A program made the position numbers and the translations under genes. The notes under the pieces were generated by a model. It was not told the origin of the DNA and made no database searches. It was given only the letters and a program-made list of their open reading frames with translations. 64,000 nucleotides of DNA, from positions 930,001-994,000 of the forward strand of contig CAVVVP010000003.1 in assembly GCA_963751695.1 (NCBI GenBank). The letters run 5' to 3'. Shown here piece by piece: positions 1 to 9,778 of this stretch. Position 1 is the first letter of the stretch. Each line of letters opens with the position of its first letter. The stretch comes from SZUA-22 sp963751695 (GTDB lineage Bacteria; Bacteroidota; Ignavibacteria; Ignavibacteriales; Melioribacteraceae).

Positions 1-1140
1 GGCCATCTCTTCTTTAAATGGTTTCCCTTCTTCCTTTAATTTTTGAATCTTTTCATCAAGTTTTTCTTTAATATCAACTGACTGCGCGGCACTATAAAAT
101 AATGATCTACAAGATTCAAGTGAAACACGCATATCAAGAAGCATGTTTGTTACTGCAGGTATGTTGTATATAGCTTTCCCAAATTGTTCTCTTTCTTTAG
201 CATATTTCAATGCTTCTTCATAAGCTGCCTGTGCTATTCCCAGGGCTTGTGCTGAAACTCCCATTCGCGCTCTAAACATAAGATCAAGAGTATATTTAAT
301 CAATCCAAATTTTCTTTGCCCAACTAACTCAGCTGGAGTATCATTGAATTGTAGCTCTGTTGTTGGAGAACCATGAATACCGAGTTTATTTTCAATTCTT
401 CTAATTTTAAGTGTGTCATCATTGTAACATGCGAAGATACTTAAACCTCTTCCATCTTTTGTGCCAGGTTCTGAACGCGCCAATACAACATGAACATCAC
501 CATTACCGTTTGTTATAAATCGCTTAACACCCTTCAATCGCCATTGACCTTTTTCATCTTGGTAGGCATGAAGTTTAACCGCTTGAAGGTCAGATCCAGC
601 ATCAGGTTCGGTAAGTGACATAGCACCAGTATGTTCACCTGTACAGAATTTTGGAAGATACTTTTCTCTTTGTTCTTCTGTTCCGAATTTTTTTATTGTA
701 TCAGCAATATCTTGAAGACCAAATACATTCATAAGAGAAGCATCAGCACGAGATAAAACTTCAATTGACATGACATACATAGTGAATGGGAAGTTTAAAC
801 CACCATACTTTCGCGGAAGTATCATCCCACTCAATTGTGCTTGAGCAAGCCTTTTAATGTTTTCTTCTGTTCCACTTGCGTAACGAACTTCTCCATCTTC
901 AAAATGTGCTCCTTCCTCATCAACGCCAGCAGCACGTTCACTTATATAGTTTCCTGCGATATCACCAACGACTTCTAGTACCTTTTCGAAATTATCCATG
1001 GCATCTTCATAGTTTTCATGCGCATAGTCAAATTCTTTAGCTTGCTCATAGTTATCTTCAGCAATATCTACTACTTCTTTTATGTTTAATCTATTGAAAT
1101 GAAATTTTATGTCTTCGTTTTCAGTAAAAAAATTTGGCAT
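1..1140 (-). CDS. acyl-CoA dehydrogenase, C-terminus cut by window edge
   Basis: Flavoprotein that oxidises acyl-CoA to enoyl-CoA and passes electrons to ETF. The ATG is at 1140 and about 380 codons lie inside the window with no stop. Visible family signatures are SLTEPDAGSD near residue 187 (flavin/substrate contact), FITNGNGDVHVV, and a KYAKEREQFGKAI segment of the C-terminal helical domain. The N-terminal helices are longer than in the 380-residue short-chain enzymes, so this fits the extended (about 580-600 residue) acyl-CoA dehydrogenase branch. It lies 8 bases after etfA in the same direction, so the ETF pair is its probable electron acceptor. Substrate chain length cannot be read from the sequence. 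Confidence 0.9.
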   Translation of the reverse strand, partial: MPNFFTENEDIKFHFNRLNIKEVVDIAEDNYEQAKEFDYAHENYEDAMDNFEKVLEVVGDIAGNYISERAAGVDEEGAHFEDGEVRYASGTEENIKRLAQAQLSGMILPRKYGGLNFPFTMYVMSIEVLSRADASLMNVFGLQDIADTIKKFGTEEQREKYLPKFCTGEHTGAMSLTEPDAGSDLQAVKLHAYQDEKGQWRLKGVKRFITNGNGDVHVVLARSEPGTKDGRGLSIFACYNDDTLKIRRIENKLGIHGSPTTELQFNDTPAELVGQRKFGLIKYTLDLMFRARMGVSAQALGIAQAAYEEALKYAKEREQFGKAIYNIPAVTNMLLDMRVSLESCRSLFYSAAQSVDIKEKLDEKIQKLKEEGKPFKEEMA

Positions 1141-1148
1141 CTTATCCT

Positions 1149-2168
1149 CTACTTCAATTTATGTTTGAATAAGTCAATAAAAATTGGAATAACATCTTCA
1201 GCTTTTCCAACAATTCCATAATGAGCTACTTCGAATATCGGTGCATCAGGATCAGGATTAATTGCTATGATTTTATTTGCATCTTGCATTCCAGCTCTGT
1301 GTTGAATTGCACCGGAAATTCCAACTGAAAAAATGAGTTTTGGTCTCACTGTTACACCAGTCTGGCCAATCTGTCGATCACTAGATACAAATCCAGCATC
1401 AACAGCTGCTCTACTTCCAGCAACCTCTCCACCGACTGTGGCAGCAAGATCATGCACAAGTTGAAAATTCTCTTTGGTCCCTAAACCATAACCTCCAGCA
1501 ACTATTATTGGTGATCCTTTAAGATTCACTTTATTCTCTTCCCTGTATTGTTCAACTATCTCTACAAGATCATCCATATTGTCAGGTTCAAAAGCGATCT
1601 CTTCAATATTAACTGGTTTCGGTTCGTCGAGCTCATGCATCTCCATAACACCTTCGCGAACAGTAGCCATTTGAACTGGATTATCTGGAGTAATAATTGT
1701 AGCAATTATGTTTCCTCCAAACGCTGGTCGAATTTGTAAGAGCAATTCGTTGTAATCTTTCTTCAAGTAAGTTACATCTGATATTTGAAGATCTGTACAA
1801 TCGGCTGTTAGTCCACTTACGGTATTTGAAGCAACTCTTGGAGCCAATCCTCTTCCAATTACGGTTGCACCAAATAGTACAATTCTAGGTTGACGCTCGT
1901 TTACAAGTTTGTTTAAGGTTTTACTATACGGCAAAGGTCGATATTTTTCAAGCGCAGGGTGATCAACAAGGATCGCTGAGTCAACACCATATTTGAAGGT
2001 AATTTCAGCGGTCGCTTTTATATTACTACCAAGTACAACAGCTTTCAGTAATCCATCTAATTTATCAGCTAGTTTTCTTCCCTTGCTTAAAAGCTCAAGA
2101 CTGACATCAGCAGGTTTGCCATCTCGCTGTTCTATATATACCCAAACTTCTCTTTTTTTATTATCCAT
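1149..2168 (-). CDS. etfA: electron transfer flavoprotein subunit alpha
   Basis: FAD-binding subunit of ETF, 339 residues, the usual size. The C-terminal FAD domain is clear: VAGSRAAVDAGFVSSDRQIG, then GQTGVTVRPKLIFSVGISG, then IQHRAGM and the closing IAINPDPDAPIF segment. The N-terminal half is the ETF alpha/beta fold. It sits between etfB (3 bases upstream) and an acyl-CoA dehydrogenase (downstream), the standard order for a dedicated beta-oxidation electron-transfer unit. ETF:quinone oxidoreductase or a bifurcating partner is not in the window, so the final acceptor is unknown. Confidence 0.95.
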   Translation of the reverse strand: MDNKKREVWVYIEQRDGKPADVSLELLSKGRKLADKLDGLLKAVVLGSNIKATAEITFKYGVDSAILVDHPALEKYRPLPYSKTLNKLVNERQPRIVLFGATVIGRGLAPRVASNTVSGLTADCTDLQISDVTYLKKDYNELLLQIRPAFGGNIIATIITPDNPVQMATVREGVMEMHELDEPKPVNIEEIAFEPDNMDDLVEIVEQYREENKVNLKGSPIIVAGGYGLGTKENFQLVHDLAATVGGEVAGSRAAVDAGFVSSDRQIGQTGVTVRPKLIFSVGISGAIQHRAGMQDANKIIAINPDPDAPIFEVAHYGIVGKAEDVIPIFIDLFKHKLK

Positions 2169-2171
2169 TTA

Positions 2172-3068
2172 TTATCCCAAAATATGATCATTCAAAAGTT
2201 TATCAATTAATTCTCCAATTCCCTCTTTCGTTGGAGGGATTTGACTTGCTTCGCCTCCTGAAAGCACAACAGATTCAACCTTATGTACTTTTGTTGGAGA
2301 ACCATGAAGACCTATTCTAGTTAAGTCTATTCTGGAAAGATCATCAGTTGTTAAGGTTGTGATGTATAGATTTTTTTCTTGATACTCCCTCAATAGATCA
2401 TCTAAATAGAGGAGTGAATTTTCGTTGGCCATTTTTTCAAGATCAGTAAGGGTTTTTGCGTTTTTGTACTTCATTAAAAACTTTACATTGAATGGTCTAG
2501 GATCTGTAGCACCCTTAAGAACTGTGATAAGTATTGGAAGCTTTGCTTCTACTATTTCATGACCACCATCGATCTTTCTTTTTATTCTTGCAACCTTATC
2601 TTTTATTTCTTGAATTTCTTCAGCATAAGTAACTTGCGAAAGATTAAGTTTCTCAGCTGTCTGTGGTCCAACTTGTGCAGTATCACCATCTATTGCTTGT
2701 CGTCCGGCAAAAACAAAATCAAACTCCCCAATATATTTTATAGCTTCACTGAGAACATATGAAGTTGCAAGTGTATCTGAACCGGCAAATTTTCTATCGC
2801 TAACTAAGTATGCTTTGTCAGCGCCCATATATAAACATTCCTTTAGCATTTCAGAAGCTCTGGGAGGACCCATTGTGATAACGCTGACAGTTCCGCCATA
2901 TCTCTCCTTGACCTGAAGTGCTAGTTCTAGTGCTTCTTTATCTTCGTGATTAAAAATTGCTGGCAGCATTGAGCGGTTAACAGTTCCATCGTCTTTCATT
3001 ACTTTTCCAGTGATATTCGCTGTATCTGGAACCTGTTTAACCATTACGATTGAATTAAACATAGGCAA
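2172..3068 (-). CDS. etfB: electron transfer flavoprotein subunit beta
   Basis: Partner subunit of EtfA, 298 residues, somewhat longer than the usual 250-260. N-terminal MVKQVPDTA is the typical ETF-beta opening. FAGRQAIDGDTAQVGP around residues 120-135 is the family nucleotide-binding signature, followed by the KRKIDGGHEIVEAKLPILITV strand region. It is first gene of the etfB-etfA-acyl-CoA dehydrogenase operon. A TATCTTTG box 24 bases upstream matches the TAnnTTTG -7 element of Bacteroidota promoters. Confidence 0.95.
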   Translation of the reverse strand: MPMFNSIVMVKQVPDTANITGKVMKDDGTVNRSMLPAIFNHEDKEALELALQVKERYGGTVSVITMGPPRASEMLKECLYMGADKAYLVSDRKFAGSDTLATSYVLSEAIKYIGEFDFVFAGRQAIDGDTAQVGPQTAEKLNLSQVTYAEEIQEIKDKVARIKRKIDGGHEIVEAKLPILITVLKGATDPRPFNVKFLMKYKNAKTLTDLEKMANENSLLYLDDLLREYQEKNLYITTLTTDDLSRIDLTRIGLHGSPTKVHKVESVVLSGGEASQIPPTKEGIGELIDKLLNDHILG

Positions 3069-3091
3069 TCTCTTTAATTTAGATGAATCTA

Positions 3092-3099
3092 CAAAGATA
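3092..3099 (-). promoter_or_regulatory. candidate -7 promoter element of etfBA operon
   Basis: On the minus strand this reads TATCTTTG, a match to the Bacteroidota primary-sigma -7 consensus TAnnTTTG, 23 bases before the etfB ATG. No clear TTG at -33 is visible, so the call rests on the -7 box and position only. Confidence 0.35.
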
Positions 3100-3179
3100 C
3101 TAAAATTAAGATTTTCTGAAAAGTGGTTTAAATTTATAGTAGGTAATTAAATGGGAGATGGTGGATAAAACATCCACTA

Positions 3180-4337
3180 TCATTGAATTGATTTCTTGTC
3201 TCGATATCCTGTAGGAGTCATACCAACATACTTTTTGAACAACGTATTGAAAGAGGTTTTTGAATTAAACCCAGATTCAATAGCGATAGCTAGGATAGTT
3301 AGGTTTTTATTTTCTGGATTCACCAATTCTTGTTTTACTTCACTTATTCTGTATGTGTTTATAAAATCAAAAAAATTCTTCTTTTCTTTTATGTTAATAA
3401 TCTCTGAAAGATTATGGGTTGAAATTGAAAGTTTAGAAGCTACATCGTTCAAAGTTAGTTTGCTGTTCTTATATAGCTTTTCTTTTTCCATTAGATCAAG
3501 GAGTTTTATTCTGTAAAGTTCTGCTTTTTCATTTGTTAGTCCAGATTTTTCATATCTCTCTTGCCTACTAGATTTATTAATATCTTTTGACTGAGATAAC
3601 TCTGTAACAACGAGCTCGGTAAATACTCCTGAGCGTGAAAGGCCCATATATCCAATCAAGTAAATATATGCCGCTGCAAGAAGTGAAGAGAATCCAAATG
3701 ATTCAGAAAGACTTGATCCTGCCAACTGAAAAACATTCTCGAAAAGAAATCCAATTGTAATCACTAATGCAAAGTAAGTTGCATTTTTCAACCAATCGAG
3801 CTTTAATTTTGAAATTGATGAGTAAATTTCCTTGATATGGTTTTCATATTTATTAGTTATTTTAAGAACCAAGGGTAAGTATACAAATCCTTGTATAATA
3901 ATTAACCAATTAAATATCACGTACTGAAGCGGGTAGTTTTCAATCATGATTATACTTTGAGCAGCAAAAATATCTTCTTGAGTCATAAAGTAAAAAGGTA
4001 TTTGGTAAATCTTATAGATAGTAAATGGAGCAAAGTGAAACAGGTCTTTTATCGAAAATTTTTGAGAAAATTCCCCAAGATATTTTGCATAAAGAAAATA
4101 GGATGGAAAAATTATAAATTGGATTCCTTCGAGAGTCATAAGTGTTTTAGGATACACATATATTAGTCCCTGGTCAAACATCCAAAGGGAAAGTAGCACA
4201 AGCCCATAGGTTATCATTAAAATAAATAGAAAACGATTGGCAAATAGCTTTCTACCTTTGTGAAGAATAAGAAAGGAAAGAAAGAATCCTTGAAATGCTC
4301 CGATTAATATAATGTTACCAAGAAGATCAATCTTCAA
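3180..4337 (-). CDS. membrane-anchored AraC-family transcriptional regulator
   Basis: 385 residues. The first about 240 residues are very hydrophobic, with about seven or eight predicted transmembrane stretches (for example IILIGAFQGFFLSFLILH). A linker is followed by a C-terminal AraC/XylS double helix-turn-helix, residues about 275-380. That domain contains LTLNDVASKLSISTHNLSEIIN and the second-helix signature AIAIESGFNSKTSFNTLFKKYVGMTPTGYR. This 7TM-AraC architecture is common in Bacteroidota. It lies downstream of a TonB-dependent receptor on the same strand and may control it or an unlinked target. The signal sensed is unknown. Confidence 0.85.
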   Translation of the reverse strand: MKIDLLGNIILIGAFQGFFLSFLILHKGRKLFANRFLFILMITYGLVLLSLWMFDQGLIYVYPKTLMTLEGIQFIIFPSYFLYAKYLGEFSQKFSIKDLFHFAPFTIYKIYQIPFYFMTQEDIFAAQSIIMIENYPLQYVIFNWLIIIQGFVYLPLVLKITNKYENHIKEIYSSISKLKLDWLKNATYFALVITIGFLFENVFQLAGSSLSESFGFSSLLAAAYIYLIGYMGLSRSGVFTELVVTELSQSKDINKSSRQERYEKSGLTNEKAELYRIKLLDLMEKEKLYKNSKLTLNDVASKLSISTHNLSEIINIKEKKNFFDFINTYRISEVKQELVNPENKNLTILAIAIESGFNSKTSFNTLFKKYVGMTPTGYRDKKSIQ

Positions 4338-4429
4338 ATAATACTCATTAAAATAATTTGAAATTGCTACTTCAAATTATCAAAACAGAAGTGAACATTC
4401 AATCAGCAATATAGATTGACTTTTGTATC

Positions 4430-6730
4430 TCAGAATTCATACTCAACTCCGAAAATAGGTAACATTCCCCATTGATAAACAACATCTGGTAGATTTTCCG
4501 ATTGATTCCAATAGTTTGATGCAACATTTTGCCGATTATAAACGTTCCAAACACTGAGATAGATTACTAAGTTTGTATGACTGAAAGTGAATCTTTTATC
4601 AACTCGAAGATTTAGAGAATGATATGCTGGAAATCGTTCATCATTGATTCTGTCTTCGTCAATTACTCCTCGGTTCAACTCTTGTGATTTCTGAATATTG
4701 AATGGAGTGTATGGTCTTCCTCCAGCATAAATCCAGCGCATGCTAAATTCCCAATAGTAATTAGGTTTGTATCCGCCTTCAATACTGAAGATGAATTTAT
4801 TATCATAAATTCTATCTCTCCAAATTTGGTCGTCTCCTAAATATTGTGAGTGTGAATAAGATGCACCAACAAGACCGTAAAATTCTTTTGCCAGCTTCTT
4901 TTGGATAGTTATCTCAACTCCTTGAGTCTTTGCTTTACCGTTATCATTTACTGAATAAGTATTGAAATAGAAACTTTGTGTACCGTAAAGCTCATCGATC
5001 AAAAATAATCCAGGTTGATTGGTATCAATTGGAAAATTTCTATAATTCTTCTGATAAACTTCGAGCTTTAATTGAATACTTTCTAAAAGAAGATGTTCAA
5101 TTCCCAAAATATAGTGGTCTGAAACAGGGATCTCCAAATTCTTGTTTGCTGAATTTGAAACGAGTAATTTTGCGGGAAGATGCTGATAGAATATTCCAGC
5201 TGCTGTATTTAATTTTGTTTTCTCGGTGATTGAGAAAGATGCCGAAAGTCGAGGTGATATTTTATTTACAGAAGCATAGGCGAAATAATCTGATCTTAAT
5301 CCAAGAGTAAATGATAATCTATTTCCAAAATTGTGATTATAACTCGCAAAAGCACTTAAGATGTTGCTGCTAACAGTTTCTTCAATTGTAAAAGACGGTA
5401 TTGGATTCCCGATGGCATCAGTATAACTTTCGTACCAGTTGTCAAAATCTCCAATTATATGCTTTGCCTCAATTCCATAATTGAGCGAGCTGGTTTTACT
5501 AAACTGATAATAGTTCATGTTTCTCAATAAATAGAAACTTTCTGAAGATCGATTAATGAATTGTAGCTCGGCGGAACCAGTTTCATAAAAATCTTCTTTA
5601 TAATCTGAGATGTTGTATGATAGGGACGTATTTGAATAAGCTTTAGAGTTCCAGAGTTTTCGCCAATTCAAACCAATTGTAGTCTGATAAATATCTTGAT
5701 CACCATAATAAACCATCTTATTTTCAATTGCATTCCCTTGGTCTGAAGTCATATGATCATCACTAAAAACACCTAGCAAGATCAATTTATTGCTTTCATC
5801 AATATCATATACAATCTTTCCTTGTAGATCACCATATGTAGGTGCAGCAGTTGATCCAACATTTATTTGTTTAATTAGGAAGTCTAGATAACTGCGTCTA
5901 ATAGAGAGCATAAATGTAGCATCGTTTAAAAAGATTGGACCCTCTAATATTCCTCCAAATCCAGTGAAGTTCAAATCTAATTGGCCCGTGAGAAAATCTC
6001 TATCTCCCTCTCGAAATATCAAGTTCATTATAGATGACAATTTATTTCCGTAAGCAGCTGAAAATCCTCCTGTAAAAAAGCTTACGTCTTCAATAAAATC
6101 GACATTAATAATTCCAATTGCTCCACCCGATGCTCCTTGCGATGGAAAGTGATTTATATTCGGAATTTCAATATTATCAATATAAAAAGTGTTTTCAATT
6201 GGACTACCACCTCTTACTGCCAGCGTGTTTGTTCCATCGTCAACTTTTGCAACACTTGGTAAACTCATTAAAATTCTGCTAACATCTCCAGCCGATCCAG
6301 GAGACCTTCTGATCTCCTCATTGGAAAGGTTAATACTACTTGTCGGCTGATCGTCATTTTTTTGAAAGTAATTGCTCGAAACCACCACCTCATCAGATTG
6401 AACAGTTGATTCATTTAATTCTGAACTGATTGAAGTGGTTCTACTAGAGCGAATAATAATGTCTGTTTTAATGAGTGATTCATACCCCATATAGCGAATT
6501 TGGAGAGAATAATTTCCGACTGGGATTTTTTCGATCCTAAAAAATCCATTTTTATCAGTTGCAGCTCCAATGGTTGTGTTCAATAAAATCACATTTGCTC
6601 CAATCAAAGTTGATTTTGAATTTCGGTCATAGATTCTTCCCTCCATGCTTCCGAAATATTCTTTTTTCTGCGGAAAGATTGTGATTACAAAGATTAGTTG
6701 TATTGTTAGAACACTCAGAAAGATTCGCAT
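4430..6730 (-). CDS. TonB-dependent receptor with carboxypeptidase-like regulatory domain
   Basis: 766 residues. N-terminal signal peptide (MRIFLSVLTIQLIFVITIFPQ). A CarboxypepD_reg-like beta-sandwich at about 27-110 contains GRIYDRNSKSTLIGANVIL and TDKNGFFRIEKIPVGNYSLQI. A TonB plug follows (SSINLSNEEIRRSPGSAGDV, LAVRGGSPIENTFYIDNIE), then a 22-strand-type barrel ending in the terminal aromatic GVEYEF. It belongs to the outer-membrane import receptors; the substrate is not evident. No SusD partner is adjacent, which argues against a classical polysaccharide-utilisation pair. A TM-AraC regulator follows on the same strand. Confidence 0.9.
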   Translation of the reverse strand: MRIFLSVLTIQLIFVITIFPQKKEYFGSMEGRIYDRNSKSTLIGANVILLNTTIGAATDKNGFFRIEKIPVGNYSLQIRYMGYESLIKTDIIIRSSRTTSISSELNESTVQSDEVVVSSNYFQKNDDQPTSSINLSNEEIRRSPGSAGDVSRILMSLPSVAKVDDGTNTLAVRGGSPIENTFYIDNIEIPNINHFPSQGASGGAIGIINVDFIEDVSFFTGGFSAAYGNKLSSIMNLIFREGDRDFLTGQLDLNFTGFGGILEGPIFLNDATFMLSIRRSYLDFLIKQINVGSTAAPTYGDLQGKIVYDIDESNKLILLGVFSDDHMTSDQGNAIENKMVYYGDQDIYQTTIGLNWRKLWNSKAYSNTSLSYNISDYKEDFYETGSAELQFINRSSESFYLLRNMNYYQFSKTSSLNYGIEAKHIIGDFDNWYESYTDAIGNPIPSFTIEETVSSNILSAFASYNHNFGNRLSFTLGLRSDYFAYASVNKISPRLSASFSITEKTKLNTAAGIFYQHLPAKLLVSNSANKNLEIPVSDHYILGIEHLLLESIQLKLEVYQKNYRNFPIDTNQPGLFLIDELYGTQSFYFNTYSVNDNGKAKTQGVEITIQKKLAKEFYGLVGASYSHSQYLGDDQIWRDRIYDNKFIFSIEGGYKPNYYWEFSMRWIYAGGRPYTPFNIQKSQELNRGVIDEDRINDERFPAYHSLNLRVDKRFTFSHTNLVIYLSVWNVYNRQNVASNYWNQSENLPDVVYQWGMLPIFGVEYEF

Positions 6731-6844
6731 AGCATTTTTTCCTATTTTCTATATCACAAATCTAGGAGGTCAGTTTGCAAAGTTCGCACTGTCCAATTGG
6801 TTCGTACATACAATTGGTTTTTACCGATGGGTTAGAACTACAAA

Positions 6845-7612
6845 TTAGACATCAATTTGCTTTTTACTAGCGAAAAATTGATAAAACCACGAAGGGAATG
6901 ATCCAATGATTTTTGAGCCGAGAACTGTTGGTAATGGAAATTGTATGATACTCTTTTCTTTTTCTATTCCCCTTACAATATAATTGGCTGCTTTTTTTGC
7001 AGAAACCATAAAATGCATCTTGAATTTATTTTTGTCTGTCATCGGAGTTTTTACAAAACCAGGTTTAATATTAATTACTTTAATATCATATTTTTTTAGG
7101 TCAACTGCTAATCCTTCTGAAAAGATTGAAAGAGCTGCTTTACTTGCACAATAAAATCCACTTCCAGAATAGCCTCTATTGTCAGCTAAACTTGAAACTG
7201 GTGCAATTATCCCACTTTTTCTCCTCATCATACCTGGTAATAGTTGCTCAATCCAGTATGTAACGGCCAAAAAGTTTATATTAATAGTTTTTTCAGCCTT
7301 TTCTGAAGAAAAAGTCTCCGGAGTTACTTTATTATCGACACCTGCATTAAGTATCGCAATATCAACTTTTCCAAAAACATCAATGATTTTTTGATAAGTG
7401 GACTCAACTTGATCTTTTAAGCTAACATCACACTTAATTATTTTTACTTCTGCTAATCTATTTTTATCATTTTTTACATATTCCTGGATAAGTTCATTTC
7501 TTCTAGCTATAAGAACAAGATTACAACTTGTCTGAAATAATTGCTGGGCAATTGCTTTCCCAATCCCAGTGGAAGCTCCAGTTATCAGAATTGTTTTGTT
7601 CTCGAATTTCAT
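6845..7612 (-). CDS. short-chain dehydrogenase/reductase (SDR)
   Basis: 255 residues, classical SDR size. The cofactor-binding TGASTGIG is at residues 11-18, NAG at 89-91, the catalytic Ser at 140/141, and the YCASK box has Tyr154 and Lys158. The C-terminal PGFVKTPM is typical. The Arg pair after beta-2 (IARRNE) suggests NADP(H). The C-terminal part ends in a hydrophobic/aromatic stretch (GSFPSWFYQFF) seen in membrane-associated SDRs of the DltE/lipid-acting type. The substrate is not predictable. It is divergent from the DUF3109-rpoN operon. Confidence 0.88.
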   Translation of the reverse strand: MKFENKTILITGASTGIGKAIAQQLFQTSCNLVLIARRNELIQEYVKNDKNRLAEVKIIKCDVSLKDQVESTYQKIIDVFGKVDIAILNAGVDNKVTPETFSSEKAEKTININFLAVTYWIEQLLPGMMRRKSGIIAPVSSLADNRGYSGSGFYCASKAALSIFSEGLAVDLKKYDIKVINIKPGFVKTPMTDKNKFKMHFMVSAKKAANYIVRGIEKEKSIIQFPLPTVLGSKIIGSFPSWFYQFFASKKQIDV

Positions 7613-7752
7613 ATGAATTCTATTAGAAAGTTAGAAATTACTTAGAATTTTAACTATTTACTATAAAAATTATAATTCAGATAGAAAGATACAAATCTTC
7701 TTCGTATTTTGGCCCGAAATTTGTATCTTAACAAAAATTATTCCAAAACATT

Positions 7753-8319
7753 ATGATAAGAGATTTTATAAGCAATGACGATGTCCTCATAAATGAGGAA
7801 ATTTTGAGAAAGAAATTCACCTGCGATCTACAAAAATGTAAAGGTGCTTGCTGTACAATGGAAAGTAATTATGGTGCACCACTTTTAGGAAGCGAAGTTG
7901 ATAAAATTGAAAAAGTATTAGAAACTGTTAAAAAGTATTTATCGGAAGAACATTTGGATTACTTAAGCAAAAATAATTTCTGGTTCGAAGTTGAAGGCGA
8001 TCTTATGGTCTCAAGCATCAATAAATGCGAATGTGTGTTTGCTTATTATGAGCGGGACATTGCAAAGTGTGCTATTGAGAAAGCCTACAATGAGTATAAA
8101 ACAGATTTTATAAAACCAATTTCATGTCATCTTTTTCCGATAAGAATAAACAATTTTGGCGGTGATATACTTAAGTATGAAGAATATTCAGAGTGCAGAC
8201 CAGCACTTGAGTTGGGGGAAGAAACAAAATTATCAATTGCAGAATTCTGCAAAGACGGACTTTCAAGAATGTATGGTTCGGATTGGTATCAAAAACTAAT
8301 GAATCCCAATAAGGAGTGA
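7753..8319 (+). CDS. DUF3109 family cysteine-rich protein
   Basis: 188 residues. Cysteines cluster as Cys24, Cys29, Cys33, Cys34 (FTCDLQKCKGACC), with further pairs in the KCECVF, AKCAIE, ISCHLFPI and SECRPA segments. The pattern suggests metal or Fe-S binding, as in the related YkgJ/Fliw-like zinc- or iron-chelating families. DUF3109 has no assigned reaction. Its 3' end carries the ribosome-binding site of rpoN, so the two are translationally coupled. It is first gene of a plus-strand run leading to hslUV. Confidence 0.85.
   Translation: MIRDFISNDDVLINEEILRKKFTCDLQKCKGACCTMESNYGAPLLGSEVDKIEKVLETVKKYLSEEHLDYLSKNNFWFEVEGDLMVSSINKCECVFAYYERDIAKCAIEKAYNEYKTDFIKPISCHLFPIRINNFGGDILKYEEYSECRPALELGEETKLSIAEFCKDGLSRMYGSDWYQKLMNPNKE
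8311..8316 (+). promoter_or_regulatory. ribosome-binding site deciding the rpoN start
   Basis: AAGGAG lies 5 bases before the ATG at 8322 and overlaps the last codons of the DUF3109 gene. This favours ATG 8322 over the in-frame GTG at 8316, which is part of the SD itself. Confidence 0.7.
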
Positions 8320-8321
8320 AT

Positions 8322-9776
8322 ATGTTATCATTTTCACAAAAATTACTTCAAACTCAAAAGCTTTCTCCACAGCAAATTCAATATCAGAAGTTGCTTCAAT
8401 TAAATACATTAGCATTAGAACAAAGGATTAAAGCAGAGATCGAGATGAATCCTCTACTTGATGAGCAGTTAGTAGATGAAATTGAAATGACTCAAGATGA
8501 AACTGAAGGAGAAATTGCAGAGAGTGGTGACGAAGAGGTTGAATCTGCGGCTGATGATTATGAAATCGAAGACTATATGAATGAGGGAGATCTTGATGCT
8601 GACAGAATGAATTATAGTCGTGACGAAGAAGATAAAGGTAAACCTATTGCACCTTATAGAGTTTCGCTAACTGACAAATTATTTGACCAGCTTCATGTTC
8701 TTGATGAATCAGAAGAGTTAATAATACTGGGTGAAATGATAATCCAAAGTTTAGATGAAGATGGATATTTTACTCAATCTCTTGAAAGCATTGTTGAAGA
8801 TCTTGATCTATTCGACCATATAAAAATATCAATGGACGATGCAGAGCGTTTGCTAAGAACTATACAAACCTTTGATCCTCTAGGAATTGCATGTAGAAAT
8901 TTGCAGGAGTGTCTTTTAATCCAGCTTAAGAATACAGATTATGATCCATACTACTCATACTTGGCAGAGCAGATTTTAACAGAATTTTATGAAGATTTTG
9001 CAAATAAAAGATTCGAAATAATTGAAAAGAAATTAGATCTAACGAATGAAACTTTAAAGAAAACTTTTGACATAATTTATAAGCTAAATCCAAAGCCTGG
9101 TGAGGGTAACATTGGTGTCGAAGAAGCAAATCAGATTTCCCCAGATTTTTCTATAGAGAAGATCGAAAATAATTTTATTGTAACCCTTAACGATAGAAGC
9201 GTACCCTCTGTTACAATTAACCAAACTTATCTTGAGATGCTTAATACGAACAAGAGAAAAAGAAAAATAGATCCTCAAAAGAAAGATGCGCATAAATTTC
9301 TTCGCGAAAAATTTGAATCTGCTAAATGGTTTATTGCTTCCATTAATCAAAGGCGGCATACTTTACTTTCAATCATGAGAGCGATTTTGGAAAAACAATA
9401 TGAATTTTTTGAAATCGGACCAAAAGCTTTGAAACCAATGATCTATAAAGACATAGCGGATGAGATTGGAATGGATATTTCTACAATCAGTCGTGTTGTA
9501 AATGGGAAGTATGTTCAAAGTCCTGTCGGAATTCATGAACTTAAATATTTTTTCAGTGAAGGATTGTCTACAGATTCTGGTAGCGAGATATCTAACAAAC
9601 ATATTAAAGAGCTAATAAAAGATATAATCACTGGAGAATCTAAAAAATCACCATTCAGCGACGATAAAATAGCAAAGCTATTAAATGACAAGGGAATAAA
9701 CATTGCAAGAAGAACTGTAGCTAAATACAGAGAGTCAATGATGCTTCCAGTTGCAAGACTCCGAAAGGAAATTTAG
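8322..9776 (+). CDS. rpoN: RNA polymerase sigma-54 factor
   Basis: 484 residues from ATG 8322. The N-terminal activator-interacting region is Gln/Leu rich (KLSPQQIQYQKLLQLNTLALEQRI), followed by an acidic stretch of about 70 residues rich in Glu and Asp. The core-binding domain contains IACRNLQECLLIQL. The HTH region holds KDIADEIGMDISTISRVVNGKYV. The signature RpoN box ARRTVAKYR is near the C-terminus. Sigma-54 reads -24/-12 promoters and needs AAA+ enhancer-binding proteins; none is encoded in the window. It is translationally coupled to DUF3109 upstream and overlaps the SD region of the frameshifted methyltransferase downstream. Confidence 0.97.
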   Translation: MLSFSQKLLQTQKLSPQQIQYQKLLQLNTLALEQRIKAEIEMNPLLDEQLVDEIEMTQDETEGEIAESGDEEVESAADDYEIEDYMNEGDLDADRMNYSRDEEDKGKPIAPYRVSLTDKLFDQLHVLDESEELIILGEMIIQSLDEDGYFTQSLESIVEDLDLFDHIKISMDDAERLLRTIQTFDPLGIACRNLQECLLIQLKNTDYDPYYSYLAEQILTEFYEDFANKRFEIIEKKLDLTNETLKKTFDIIYKLNPKPGEGNIGVEEANQISPDFSIEKIENNFIVTLNDRSVPSVTINQTYLEMLNTNKRKRKIDPQKKDAHKFLREKFESAKWFIASINQRRHTLLSIMRAILEKQYEFFEIGPKALKPMIYKDIADEIGMDISTISRVVNGKYVQSPVGIHELKYFFSEGLSTDSGSEISNKHIKELIKDIITGESKKSPFSDDKIAKLLNDKGINIARRTVAKYRESMMLPVARLRKEI

Positions 9777-9778
9777 TA